Shown here piece by piece: positions 1 through 7,946 of a stretch of 64,000 nt of DNA (positions are counted from its first letter, which is position 1; every line of letters begins with the position of its first letter). Source of the DNA: Akkermansiaceae bacterium (GTDB lineage: Bacteria > Verrucomicrobiota > Verrucomicrobiia > Verrucomicrobiales > DEV007). The notes beneath the pieces were generated by a model. The model was not told where the DNA came from. It saw nothing but the letters and a program-made list of their open reading frames with translations, and searched no databases. A program made the position numbers and the translations under genes. Location: positions 496,001 through 560,000 of the forward strand of contig JACKQE010000002.1 of the NCBI GenBank assembly GCA_024233005.1. The letters are read 5' to 3'.

Positions 1-303
1 CCCTACAACAACATCTATCCCCGGATCACCACCAAGTCGAACACCTTCAAGGTCCATTACCGCGCGCAGATCCTCACCAAAGCCAAAGTGACAGCGCCGG
101 ATGAGTTCGATCCTGAGATCGACCAGGTCGTGGCCGAATATCGGGGATCCTCCATTGTGGAGCGCTATGTGGAGCCCAACGATCCTGACATCCCTGACTA
201 CGCTTCCGCTTCCTCGACCAGCGGATCCTCGGGAAGCACGGTGGCCTCCCTGGACAAATTCTACAAATTCCGGGTGGTGAACCCCACGCGTTTTGCCCCC
301 TGA
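1..303 (+). CDS. Verru_Chthon cassette protein A, C-terminal end (partial)
   Basis: The frame is open from base 1 and stops at 301-303, so this is the last 100 residues of a gene that begins before the window. The visible part is extracellular-looking, rich in Ser/Gly near the end, and finishes with a short beta-type segment. Alone it is not diagnostic. It is called protein A because three genes with the properties of Verru_Chthon cassette proteins B, C and D follow directly, and the cassette order is A-B-C-D. The role of these proteins is not established; B to D carry type IV pilin-like N-termini, which suggests an envelope or secretion-associated assembly. The position of the call is inferred from context. 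Confidence 0.7.
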   Translation, partial: PYNNIYPRITTKSNTFKVHYRAQILTKAKVTAPDEFDPEIDQVVAEYRGSSIVERYVEPNDPDIPDYASASSTSGSSGSTVASLDKFYKFRVVNPTRFAP

Positions 304-328
304 TCCATCTCCTCTTTCCGGATTCCCC

Positions 329-880
329 ATGAAAATTGACCAGACTCCGCCTTCTTCCAAAGGTTTCACCCTCATCGAAGTGACCCTCGCGATCGCCATC
401 ACCGCGATCGCCTTGGTCGGTTTGATGGGATTGTTGCCCCAAGGGCTCAAGACACTGGAAGCGGCCGGTGAAAGAGCCATTGAGGCCCGCATTCATCAGG
501 ACATCCTTTCGGAAATCATGCTGACCTCCTGGGAGAAAGGCAAAGGAGGCACCCCGATTGATCTTCTGGACGGCGAAATCCGCCGCTACGATGACCAGGG
601 AATCCAACTGACGGATGCCGACAACGACAAGGCGATTTTTACAGCCAAGATCAACATCCTGAAAAAGGGCTCCCAGTTGCCGGTCAGCGTGGGGGGCGGC
701 GCCAGTGCGGGAGTGAACATTCCGGGGGATGCCGTCGAGTCGGCCAATCTGCGCCTTGTCATCGTCGAAATTGCCGCCATCACCGATCCCTCGTTTGATT
801 TTGGGAATCCGGCATTCATCAAAAGCATCAAGACCTTCCGCAGTCTCATCACCAAGATGGGCCAGGACTACACCAAATAA
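329..880 (+). CDS. Verru_Chthon cassette protein B, PilV/PulI-like pseudopilin
   Basis: A 183-residue protein with a type IV pilin/pseudopilin N-terminus. After a short hydrophilic leader there is GFTLIEVTLAIAITAIALVG, with Gly before the mature Phe and Glu at mature position 5, followed by a hydrophobic helix. This is the class III signal cut by a PilD-type prepilin peptidase. ATG 329 is preferred over in-frame ATG 293 because 293 overlaps the upstream gene and only adds a non-conserved Pro-rich stretch. The gene lies 25 bases after the presumed protein A gene and 24 bases before the next cassette gene, so co-transcription is likely. Pilin-like class is seen directly; membership in the cassette is inferred from gene order. 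Confidence 0.8.
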   Translation: MKIDQTPPSSKGFTLIEVTLAIAITAIALVGLMGLLPQGLKTLEAAGERAIEARIHQDILSEIMLTSWEKGKGGTPIDLLDGEIRRYDDQGIQLTDADNDKAIFTAKINILKKGSQLPVSVGGGASAGVNIPGDAVESANLRLVIVEIAAITDPSFDFGNPAFIKSIKTFRSLITKMGQDYTK

Positions 881-904
881 CCCTCGTAACGGTCGCCTCA
901 GTTT

Positions 905-1945
905 ATGAAGACATTTTTATTGGTCCGTCGGCGGGTTGCCCGGCATACCGCGTTCACCATTCCCGAGCTTTTGGTCGCGATGACCATTTTGTCAATGCTC
1001 CTGTTGATGCTGGCCGGCATGATCGACCAGGTCCAGAAGGCATGGACCTACTCGGAAAGCCGCGTTTCCCAGTTCCGCGAAGCTCGGGTCGCCTTCGACA
1101 TCATGGCCAAAAACCTTTCCCAGGCCAGCTTGAACAGCTATTGGGATTACCGATACGAAACCCAGAAGAGCGTCCAGGTTCCGAAATCCTATCGACGCAC
1201 CGCCGACCTGCAGTTCCTTGTGGTCGACGGGGAAAAAGTGCTTGGCAAAAATGCCCCCACCCAGATGTTGTTTTTTCAGGCACCGCTCGGCTTTTCCCGG
1301 AAGTACCCGAGTATGAATAACCTCCTGAACGGGCGGGGGTATTTTGTCTATTTTGGGGATGACACCAATTTCAAGCCCAGCATCATCAAATCGGTTCCCA
1401 AATTCCGCTACCGTCTCATGGAGTTTCGTCCCACCACGGAAGACAACATGATCTACCAGGATTCCAAGCCCATGCGTGACAAAGGTGAGGATCCCGCCTT
1501 TTCCGAATGGTTCAAATTGGGACTGGACCCCACCAACAGCAAAACGAACACCCACCCGTTGGCTGACAACATTGTGGCGTTGGTGGTGACTCCAAGGGAC
1601 ACCATCGAGGAAAAGGGTCAGGACACCTCCAGCAAGATCGCTCCCTCCTACGAGTTTGATTCCAGCAATCATGTGGTGTCCGATTTCCGGAGCCAGGTGC
1701 CGCCGCTGGTCCGGCTCACCTTGGTCGCCATTGATGAAACGTCCGCCATCCGGCTGGAAAATGGTTCCACCATGCCTTCCGTGGTGGATGCCAGCATGTT
1801 CAGTAACAGCAAAAACTATTTGTCGGACATTGAAAATCTGAAACAAAAACTTTCCGATCAGAGGCTCAATTTCAAGGTGTTCAGCTCTCTTGTGGCCATC
1901 CGGAGTTCCAAGTGGAGCGCCTTTTCGGGTGATGAGAACAACTGA
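905..1945 (+). CDS. Verru_Chthon cassette protein C, PilW/PulJ-like pseudopilin
   Basis: A 346-residue protein. Its N-terminus holds Arg-rich residues and then FTIPELLVAMTILSMLLLML, a prepilin-type helix with Glu at mature position 5; the residue before Phe is Ala rather than Gly, a tolerated variation in minor pseudopilins. The rest is a large soluble domain (residues 45-346) of minor-pilin size, as in PulJ/PilW. Third gene of the A-B-C-D cassette, separated from the next gene by nine bases. A role in a pilus-like or type II secretion-like tip complex is inferred, since no ATPase or secretin gene is visible here. Confidence 0.8.
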   Translation: MKTFLLVRRRVARHTAFTIPELLVAMTILSMLLLMLAGMIDQVQKAWTYSESRVSQFREARVAFDIMAKNLSQASLNSYWDYRYETQKSVQVPKSYRRTADLQFLVVDGEKVLGKNAPTQMLFFQAPLGFSRKYPSMNNLLNGRGYFVYFGDDTNFKPSIIKSVPKFRYRLMEFRPTTEDNMIYQDSKPMRDKGEDPAFSEWFKLGLDPTNSKTNTHPLADNIVALVVTPRDTIEEKGQDTSSKIAPSYEFDSSNHVVSDFRSQVPPLVRLTLVAIDETSAIRLENGSTMPSVVDASMFSNSKNYLSDIENLKQKLSDQRLNFKVFSSLVAIRSSKWSAFSGDENN

Positions 1946-1954
1946 TTCAGCCAG

Positions 1955-2581
1955 ATGGACCCTATCATGAAACCGCATTCTTCTTCCAAGGCCTTTTCCC
2001 TGATTGAGCTGTTGATCGTCATTTCGGTCATTGGCATCCTTCTCGCGATCGCCGCGCCCAATGTGTTCTCCCTGCTCAACGCCCATACGCTTACGGGTGA
2101 AGGGACTTTGTTGCGGAACAAGCTGACTCTCGCCCAACAGAAGGCCCTTTCCGGAAATGCGGACGTGGAGTTCCGCTTTTTTAAAATGGCCGACTTGGAG
2201 AATGCGGAGTCGGAAAGCCAGTATCGGTCGTTTCAACTGTTCATGCACAACAGCGTCGGCGAAATGGAGCCGATCACCGAACTGTTGCGCATCAAGCCCC
2301 CTGTCTACATCAATGAGCGGATGAGCACCTTGATTGAAGGCGGCACTGCTTCTGGCAAATACGAAGTCACCGAGGGGGGAAAAAAGGTTGAGCGGGAATA
2401 CAAAGGTTTCCGATTCAAGCCCGATGGTTCAACGGATCTGGGCGGCCGTTCGTCTGCCGGTGACACTTGGTATGTGGTGTTGGTGCAGGGGACGGAGAAT
2501 TTGGGAGGCACGCTGCCCAACAACTACTTCGTTGTGCAACTGGACCCATACAATGGACGCGTTTCGGAATACCGACCCTAG
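1955..2581 (+). CDS. Verru_Chthon cassette protein D, GspH/FimT-like pseudopilin
   Basis: A 208-residue protein starting MDPIMKPHSSSKAFSLIELL. The prepilin motif AFSLIELLIVISVIGILLAI has the Glu at mature position 5 and a long hydrophobic helix. Size and layout match GspH/FimT-type minor pseudopilins. A second ATG at 1967 would give a leader four residues shorter; both are plausible and neither has a clear ribosome site. The end of this gene overlaps, or lies four bases before, the start of the downstream hydrolase, so translation may be coupled. It is the last member of the cassette. Confidence 0.8.
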   Translation: MDPIMKPHSSSKAFSLIELLIVISVIGILLAIAAPNVFSLLNAHTLTGEGTLLRNKLTLAQQKALSGNADVEFRFFKMADLENAESESQYRSFQLFMHNSVGEMEPITELLRIKPPVYINERMSTLIEGGTASGKYEVTEGGKKVEREYKGFRFKPDGSTDLGGRSSAGDTWYVVLVQGTENLGGTLPNNYFVVQLDPYNGRVSEYRP

Positions 2582-3872
2582 AGTTGTGCCGGTTCAGGCC
2601 GGTTGGCGGCAGCTCCTTGCCTGCGTGGGGATCTGTTGGATCTGCGCCGTGGTCCCGGCGGGAGCGGTGCTTTTGACGGGGGTCAATGGAAAGGCGGTGG
2701 ACTTCGCCGGCGTGAAAAGTGCGACCCCGGCAGGACTGGAGGCTCAAGTCACTGCGGATGGCAAACTCCTGGTGGTGCCATGGTCCCGTTTCGATCTCAC
2801 CAAATTGGCCACCGAATCACCAGAAATCTTCGCTGCTTATGAAAAAGCCAAGGCCGGAGAAACAGTGGCTTTGAATCTAGGAATTTTTGCCGTCCCTGCG
2901 CCCGGTTCGACGGATCCCAAGATGGCGGAAAAGCCCGTGGAAAAGAACCTGGCTCCTTACGATGCCGAAGTCGAGTTTTCTGGCAAAGGGGGAGAATCAG
3001 GAGTCCTTCGGATCCGGGCAGTGACCCTCTTGCCCCCCGACGGGGAACCTCGGGCGGTGTTGATTCTGGCCAATGGGGAGGAAGGGAAGTCGATCCGTCA
3101 GTTTCCGACGCTCAGTGGGGGACTCTGGAAAAACTTCCAAGCAAAAGTTCCGGTGGCCTTGGTGGCCATCGATTTTGAAACTCCCCAGCCCGGTTCCCAT
3201 TTTGGGGTCGACCCTGCGTTCATTCATCCCGAGCGGGGTAGTGGTGAGCTGATCGTGGAAGCCGTTGGCAAGCTGGGTCAGGCCTTGAAGAAAGAAAATT
3301 GGGAAGCGCTTCCCCTCATGGTCCATGGAAACGGAGTCCTGGGGGCAGCCCTGGCATTCAATCTGGCCCAGTGGAAGCCGGAGAAGTGCATTGGAGTCAC
3401 TGCGTGTAAAGGGGCCTACTATGCCACACCGGTCACGGATGAATCTCTGAAGGTGCCAGTGATGTTCATCAAAGGATTGAATGACCATCAGGCCACCGAC
3501 TGGAAAGCCACGCAAACTTTGGAGGAGGTCTACGATGCCAATATTGGCCGGATGCCGAACTGGCTCTTTGCCATTGAGCCCAATGGTGATCAACGGGAGG
3601 GACCGGTTTCCTACCGGATGGCTCAAGAGTTTTTGCTCGAAGTGTGGGGGGCCCGGAAACCGGGAGAGGATGGTACAGTGCCCGCGATGGACCGCTCCCG
3701 GGGTTGGATCGGAAGCCTTGAGACGGGGCAGATCTCCCGCATGGAAAATGCCGAGACTCCGCTTGATCCGAACCATACCTGGTTGCCTTCAGCCAAATTT
3801 GCCCAGATTTGGAAAGACTTCCTCCTCGGGGCTCTCCCCCCGGGAGAACCAGGTTCCGATCCCAAGCCTTGA
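2553..3872 (+). CDS. secreted alpha/beta-hydrolase-like protein with SHD1-like N-terminal module
   Basis: About 439 residues from ATG 2553, which overlaps the preceding gene by 29 bases. GTG 2586, just after the preceding stop, is an equally good start because it puts a hydrophobic export signal (LLACVGICWICAVV, then PAGA) right at the N-terminus. Next comes a short module resembling the SLA1-homology-like domain common in this phylum (residue pattern LTGVNGKAVDF... PWSRFDL). The C-terminal 300 residues resemble an alpha/beta hydrolase: strands such as AVLILANGEEG and a turn MVHGNGVLGAALAF at the nucleophile position, where Gly-Asn-Gly replaces the usual Gly-x-Ser-x-Gly. A catalytic Ser is therefore not evident, and the protein may be a non-enzymatic relative. 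Position suggests co-expression with the cassette. Confidence 0.6.
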   Translation: MDAFRNTDPRVVPVQAGWRQLLACVGICWICAVVPAGAVLLTGVNGKAVDFAGVKSATPAGLEAQVTADGKLLVVPWSRFDLTKLATESPEIFAAYEKAKAGETVALNLGIFAVPAPGSTDPKMAEKPVEKNLAPYDAEVEFSGKGGESGVLRIRAVTLLPPDGEPRAVLILANGEEGKSIRQFPTLSGGLWKNFQAKVPVALVAIDFETPQPGSHFGVDPAFIHPERGSGELIVEAVGKLGQALKKENWEALPLMVHGNGVLGAALAFNLAQWKPEKCIGVTACKGAYYATPVTDESLKVPVMFIKGLNDHQATDWKATQTLEEVYDANIGRMPNWLFAIEPNGDQREGPVSYRMAQEFLLEVWGARKPGEDGTVPAMDRSRGWIGSLETGQISRMENAETPLDPNHTWLPSAKFAQIWKDFLLGALPPGEPGSDPKP

Positions 3873-3899
3873 AGAAACCTGAGCCGGTTCCTGCGGTTT

Positions 3900-5402
3900 T
3901 CAGGGGGCGTCGTGTGGGATCAGTGGTTTGGGATGTGCGAAATGTCCCATTTCCCGGACCCCTGGACCGATGCCGTCTTGGCCCAGATCAGCGTTCATCT
4001 TTTCAGCCAGCGTCCGGAGACGCGCGACTTCATCGGGGTGCTCGGCTGCCAGATTGGTTGATTCTCCGATGTCGCTCCCCAGATGGTAGAGTTTGGGAAA
4101 CGCTTCCGCAGGTTTTTGGGGTGCCAGCTTGGCGGCGTCATTCTTCTTTTTCGTTGCTCCTCCGCCGGAGAGCTGCAGCTTCCAGGGGCCGGAGCGCACC
4201 GCTTCGAGCGTGAGACCCCGGAAGTAGTAAAATTCGTCGGCATGAGGGGATTTTGCACCGCTCGTGGCCGACAGGAGAGGCCAGATGTTGCCGCCATCGA
4301 GGACCCGGTCGGTGGGGATTTTGCCGGAGGCAAGGTGGGCAAAAGTGGGCAGCACATCCATCATGCTCGTGATCTCATCCGTCGAGGTGCCCGCAGGCAC
4401 TTTGCCCGGCCACCAAGCCACTGTGGGAACGCGCATGCCGCCTTCCCACGTGCTGCCTTTGTTGCCCCGAAGCGGTGCGTTGACCGCCCGTGCGGTTCCA
4501 CCATTGTCAGAAGTGAAGATCACCAGGGTGTGGGATTCAAGACCGAGGGAGCGCACGGTGTCGAGGATTTGGCCGACGCTCCAATCCACTTCCTCAACCC
4601 AGTCGCTGTAAATCCCGTGTGGCGACCGGTGCTGGAAGGCTTTACCAGGATAAATCGGGAAGTGGACTGCGCTGTGCGGCAAGTAGAGAAAGAAGGGATT
4701 TTTGTGATGGTCACGGATCCAGGAGAGGGCCTCCTCGGTGTAGCGCCGTGTGATGGACTGTTGCCCTTCCGCATCGACCCGCCCGATGACGGTTGTGTCC
4801 CTGAGGAGGGGCAACGGTGGTTGCTGATCCCCTTTCAGGCCGGTCTCATCCCCGCCAAAGGAAGCCGGAGGCAGGGGAGTGGTCTTTTTCTTGGGGTCCG
4901 GCAACGGCTTTCCGAGATCGCTTTTTGATCCTTCCGATGCCAACCCCATATCGTTGGAATACGGGATGCCGAAGTAATGGTCAAATCCCTGGGCGGTGGG
5001 AAGGAAGGGCGGCTGGTCACCGAGATGCCATTTGCCGATGCAGGCGGTGGCATAGCCAGCGTCCTTGAGCACTTCCGCGACCGTGATTTCTTTTGGATTG
5101 AGCCCAAGGGAGGATGCGGGAAAGAGCACGCTGGGGATGGGAAGAACCCGTTTCGGGTAGCAGCCGGTCATCAATGCCGAACGCGAAGGAGAGCAGACCG
5201 GAGCCGCATAGTGGCAGCGCAGCTTCATACCCTCGGCTGCCATGCGATCCAGGTTCGGGGTTCGATTCAAGGTCGAGCCGAATGGTCCAATATCAGCGTA
5301 TCCCAGATCATCAATGTTGATGAGAATGAAATTTGGTTTGTCCGCCGCATGGCTGAGAGAGGCGGTGAATAACCCAAGAAAGAGCAGAAATCGGCAGTGC
5401 AT
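3900..5402 (-). CDS. secreted Cys-type sulfatase
   Basis: 500 residues. A signal peptide (FLLFLGLFTASLSHAA) is followed by the sulfatase N-terminal metal motif IDDLGYADIG (Asp31, Asp32). The active-site signature is CSPSRSALMTG with Cys70, which an oxidising maturase converts to formylglycine. A conserved GKWHLGD and a TSDNGG metal motif are present, so all key parts of an S1-family sulfatase are intact. The product should hydrolyse sulfate esters outside the cytoplasm; the substrate cannot be read from sequence. It is divergent from the ECF sigma factor gene (122-base spacer) and convergent with the hydrolase gene (27-base spacer). Confidence 0.9.
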   Translation of the reverse strand: MHCRFLLFLGLFTASLSHAADKPNFILINIDDLGYADIGPFGSTLNRTPNLDRMAAEGMKLRCHYAAPVCSPSRSALMTGCYPKRVLPIPSVLFPASSLGLNPKEITVAEVLKDAGYATACIGKWHLGDQPPFLPTAQGFDHYFGIPYSNDMGLASEGSKSDLGKPLPDPKKKTTPLPPASFGGDETGLKGDQQPPLPLLRDTTVIGRVDAEGQQSITRRYTEEALSWIRDHHKNPFFLYLPHSAVHFPIYPGKAFQHRSPHGIYSDWVEEVDWSVGQILDTVRSLGLESHTLVIFTSDNGGTARAVNAPLRGNKGSTWEGGMRVPTVAWWPGKVPAGTSTDEITSMMDVLPTFAHLASGKIPTDRVLDGGNIWPLLSATSGAKSPHADEFYYFRGLTLEAVRSGPWKLQLSGGGATKKKNDAAKLAPQKPAEAFPKLYHLGSDIGESTNLAAEHPDEVARLRTLAEKMNADLGQDGIGPGVREMGHFAHPKPLIPHDAP

Positions 5403-5489
5403 GGTGGGGCCATTGTGAAGCGGAAGTCCCGTCAGGCCAAGCCTGAATCACTTCCGTCATCGCGGGTATGGTCCGGTTCTGAGGTTCCT

Positions 5490-5518
5490 GTAACAATCAT
5501 CCGGATTCGTGTTATAAC
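5490..5518 (+). promoter_or_regulatory. putative ECF-type promoter of the sigma factor gene
   Basis: GTAACA at 5490-5495 and the palindrome GTTATAAC at 5511-5518. The same two elements at the same 21-base start-to-start distance occur before the DUF1549 gene (7840-7868); 21 of 29 bases agree. Layout fits an ECF -35 (AAC core) and -10. The -10 element ends six bases before the ATG, so a transcript from here would have little or no leader. Confidence 0.5.
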
Positions 5519-5524
5519 TGTCAC

Positions 5525-6091
5525 ATGGGAGATGAGGTCAGTGACAAAGACTTGATCGGACGCGTCCGGGACGGTCATTTGGATGCTTTTGAGGAGATTG
5601 TGCTGCGCCATGCCTCCCGGCTGAGGGCTTTCATTGCCATGAGACTGCCGGTGCCCCATCTGATCGAGGAGATCGCCCATGAGTCCTTTGTCTGGGCCTA
5701 CCGCCACATCGACGAATTCGAGGATGGGTCCGATCTGGGACGCTGGCTTCGGGCCATTGCCTACAATCTGGTGAGGGCCGAAGTGCTTCGCTACAGCCGC
5801 AGTGAACGCAACCAGGAAAAATACCTCGAGCATTGCTTGGTGGAACATTCCGGTCGTGGTCTTGCTGCAGGGGCGGATACCCCCATGGTGGCCCTGCTCG
5901 AAGAATGCGTGGAACGGCTCCCTGAAGCCCAGCGCGCCCTGCTGAAACGCCGCTACCGACTCGCGGAGTCCAGCGAAGAAATTGCCAAGGCTTTGGGCAG
6001 GAGCGAGGCGTGGGTGCGGACGACGCTTTTTCGCATCCGTCACGCTCTGCGTGAATGCATCGAGCACAAAGCTGGCCCGCAGCCTGTTTGA
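5525..6091 (+). CDS. ECF sigma-70 family RNA polymerase sigma factor
   Basis: 188 residues. Region 2 (about 10-90) includes the core-binding and -10 recognition helices (HESFVWAYRHIDEFEDGSDLGRWL is the typical PVC-type ECF stretch). Region 4 (about 125-180) contains a helix-turn-helix around EEIAKALGRSEAWVRTTLFR. It resembles the Rhodopirellula/Verrucomicrobium ECF subfamily. It lies 27 bases before a membrane FecR/LamG protein that likely acts as its anti-sigma or sensor partner. There is no ribosome site before ATG 5525, in keeping with a near-leaderless message from the promoter at 5490-5518. Autoregulation is inferred from that shared motif. Confidence 0.9.
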   Translation: MGDEVSDKDLIGRVRDGHLDAFEEIVLRHASRLRAFIAMRLPVPHLIEEIAHESFVWAYRHIDEFEDGSDLGRWLRAIAYNLVRAEVLRYSRSERNQEKYLEHCLVEHSGRGLAAGADTPMVALLEECVERLPEAQRALLKRRYRLAESSEEIAKALGRSEAWVRTTLFRIRHALRECIEHKAGPQPV

Positions 6092-6118
6092 TAGTCCCCG
6101 ACAACCCTCTTTCTGAAC

Positions 6119-7831
6119 ATGGAACCTGAATGGATCGACGCACTGCTCTCTGGCGAATGGCCGGAGGAGCGATGCCGCGCCATCGAGGCCAGCTTGGAGA
6201 AGGATGACGAAGCGCGGTCGGAATTGATCCGGCAGGCCTCGATCGATGCCGCCTTGAAAGAATTGTGGCGGGATGAGTCCGGCCACCAAACCAGTGAGGC
6301 CTTTGCCAAAGGAGTGATGGCGCGACTGGAATCCGTGGGCGGTAGGGCGGTGGCTCGTTCCGTGCTCAGCGAAATTATCGAAGAGCGGGAGTGGCGGGCC
6401 AAGACTCACCTTTGGTGGGGGTGGCGACGTCGCGCCGAGGTGCGACGGCGAGACCGTGAGGACCGGCAGCGGTTCCAATCCGACTGGTGGAAAGCCGCCG
6501 CAGTGGCTGCCTTGCTCGTGGGGATCGGTATCGTGGTTCTGCAAAGCGTCTCCCTGACCCAGGGTTCGCGTATCACGGTGGCCCCCGGATTGGAAGGCGT
6601 CTATCTCGCCCGCGTCACTTCCCATCAGGACGCAGCCTGGGCAGCGTCCTCGCTCCACCAAATCCGGGAGGATGGTTGGGTGAAAGAAGGCAGGCTGGAT
6701 CTGCTGGCCGGTCATGCTGAGGTGGCTTTCAATAATGGGGCCAAGGTCTTGTTGGAGGGGCCCGTGGTTTTCTCTGTGGAAACGGATGCCCGAGGTTTTT
6801 TGGAGCGGGGTCGCATCGCTGCCGAAGCCGGAGGCAAGGCTTCTGGTTTCGTGGTCAATACTCCGCGCCTGACGGCGGTGGATGTGGGCACTCGGTTCGG
6901 CATCACAGTGGGCGGGACCGGTGAATCCGAGGTGCATGTTTTGCAAGGGGCGGTCGAAGTGAGCCGGGTTTCGGGGAACTCGGTTCCGCTTCTGGTCCGG
7001 GAAGGAGGGGCGGTCCGGGCTGATGACCGACCGCTCAGTCAATTGGCCCAGGTGGAATTCCGAGGGGAGGATTATGCGCTTCCGGCAGCCCCGGCCAGTG
7101 ATCTCCATCTTCCCTTCATTCGCTACCAATTCGAGGGGACGGGGGGGATTCTGAAGCAGAACGGAATGGGGCTTTCCGGCAGTGCGTATGAGGCCAGTTT
7201 GCTCTCGGACGCAGAATTCCCCGGCAAACCGAAGCGATCTCCGGGAATTTTTGGCAATGCCTTGGTTTTCCGGGACACCGAAGGGTTGTCACTGGGATCC
7301 GTTGGCCGATTTGAGGAGAATTCCGGTTTCACCGCCAGTTTTTGGGCCAAACTCCCTCCGAATGAGGACAGTCTGGTCGAGGGGGGGAATCTCCTGACCT
7401 TGGTGGATCCGGAAAACCACCCCTTGTGGCAGGCTTCCTGGAATGGCGATGGCGAGTTGGGGGCGATCGGAGCGCTCCGGGTTTCCGGACAGGGGGGCGG
7501 CGCCTGCACCGCCACTACAGATTTGCGGGATGGACGCTGGCACCACCTTGCGGTCCGTTATGTCGGGGGAGACGGCGGCTTTGGCATGCTGACCCACCTC
7601 TACGTGGATGGCAAGATCGAGCGGATATCAGCCCTCCGGAGCGGTTCCTTGAGGATTTCAGGAGAACGGGGGGACTCCCGGTTGGTTCTCGGCGCCTTGC
7701 CTTCCCATTCCGTCAGAGGCTTCACCGGACAGGTGGATGAGGTTTACTTTTTCCAAGGTGCCGCCAGTCCCGCGCTGATCCAAAAGCATGCCGCCGAGGG
7801 GGCACTCAATGTTTTGTCAGATCAGGAATAA
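6119..7831 (+). CDS. FecR-domain and LamG-domain membrane protein, probable anti-sigma/sensor partner
   Basis: 570 residues. Residues 1-120 are a charged cytoplasmic N-terminus of anti-sigma type without a visible zinc motif. One transmembrane helix lies at about 123-143 (WWKAAAVAALLVGIGIVVLQ). A periplasmic FecR-like domain follows (about 160-300; TAVDVGTRFGITVG and VHVLQGAVEVS are the typical segments). The C-terminal part, about 340-560, is a LamG/concanavalin-like jelly roll (DGRWHHLAVRY, VDEVYFF). The gene follows the ECF sigma gene and precedes the DUF1549/DUF1501 pair. The most likely role is sensing an extracytoplasmic polymer and controlling the sigma factor; this is inferred from FecR systems and from gene order. 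Confidence 0.8.
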   Translation: MEPEWIDALLSGEWPEERCRAIEASLEKDDEARSELIRQASIDAALKELWRDESGHQTSEAFAKGVMARLESVGGRAVARSVLSEIIEEREWRAKTHLWWGWRRRAEVRRRDREDRQRFQSDWWKAAAVAALLVGIGIVVLQSVSLTQGSRITVAPGLEGVYLARVTSHQDAAWAASSLHQIREDGWVKEGRLDLLAGHAEVAFNNGAKVLLEGPVVFSVETDARGFLERGRIAAEAGGKASGFVVNTPRLTAVDVGTRFGITVGGTGESEVHVLQGAVEVSRVSGNSVPLLVREGGAVRADDRPLSQLAQVEFRGEDYALPAAPASDLHLPFIRYQFEGTGGILKQNGMGLSGSAYEASLLSDAEFPGKPKRSPGIFGNALVFRDTEGLSLGSVGRFEENSGFTASFWAKLPPNEDSLVEGGNLLTLVDPENHPLWQASWNGDGELGAIGALRVSGQGGGACTATTDLRDGRWHHLAVRYVGGDGGFGMLTHLYVDGKIERISALRSGSLRISGERGDSRLVLGALPSHSVRGFTGQVDEVYFFQGAASPALIQKHAAEGALNVLSDQE

Positions 7832-7839
7832 CAATTTTT

Positions 7840-7868
7840 GAAACAAAACCCCGTATTCCCGTTATAAC
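7840..7868 (+). promoter_or_regulatory. putative ECF-type promoter of the DUF1549-DUF1501 pair
   Basis: GAAACA at 7840-7845 and GTTATAAC at 7861-7868, with the same spacing as the copy before the sigma factor gene. A start about seven bases downstream would give a leader of roughly 70 bases before ATG 7947. It suggests that the neighbouring sigma factor drives these two genes. Confidence 0.5.
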
Positions 7869-7946
7869 CCTCTTGAGAGCTCTCCTTTTTTCCCCTATTG
7901 TACCTTCTGTTCTCCAACCTCTCCAAAACCAACCAGCTGGAACGAA

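Noticed and set aside
992..2248. 418-codon open frame on the minus strand
   Set aside because: Antisense to the cassette C and D genes, rich in His/Arg/Gly with no domain or signal; a shadow produced by high GC content.
5432..7129. 565-codon open frame on the minus strand
   Set aside because: Lies antisense to the ECF sigma and FecR/LamG genes, which have clear family motifs. Composition is that of a shadow frame.
5511..7868. GTTATAAC palindrome read as a repressor operator instead of a -10 element
   Set aside because: Possible, but the conserved AAC element at fixed distance upstream and the adjacent ECF gene fit a promoter better; left as an alternative only.
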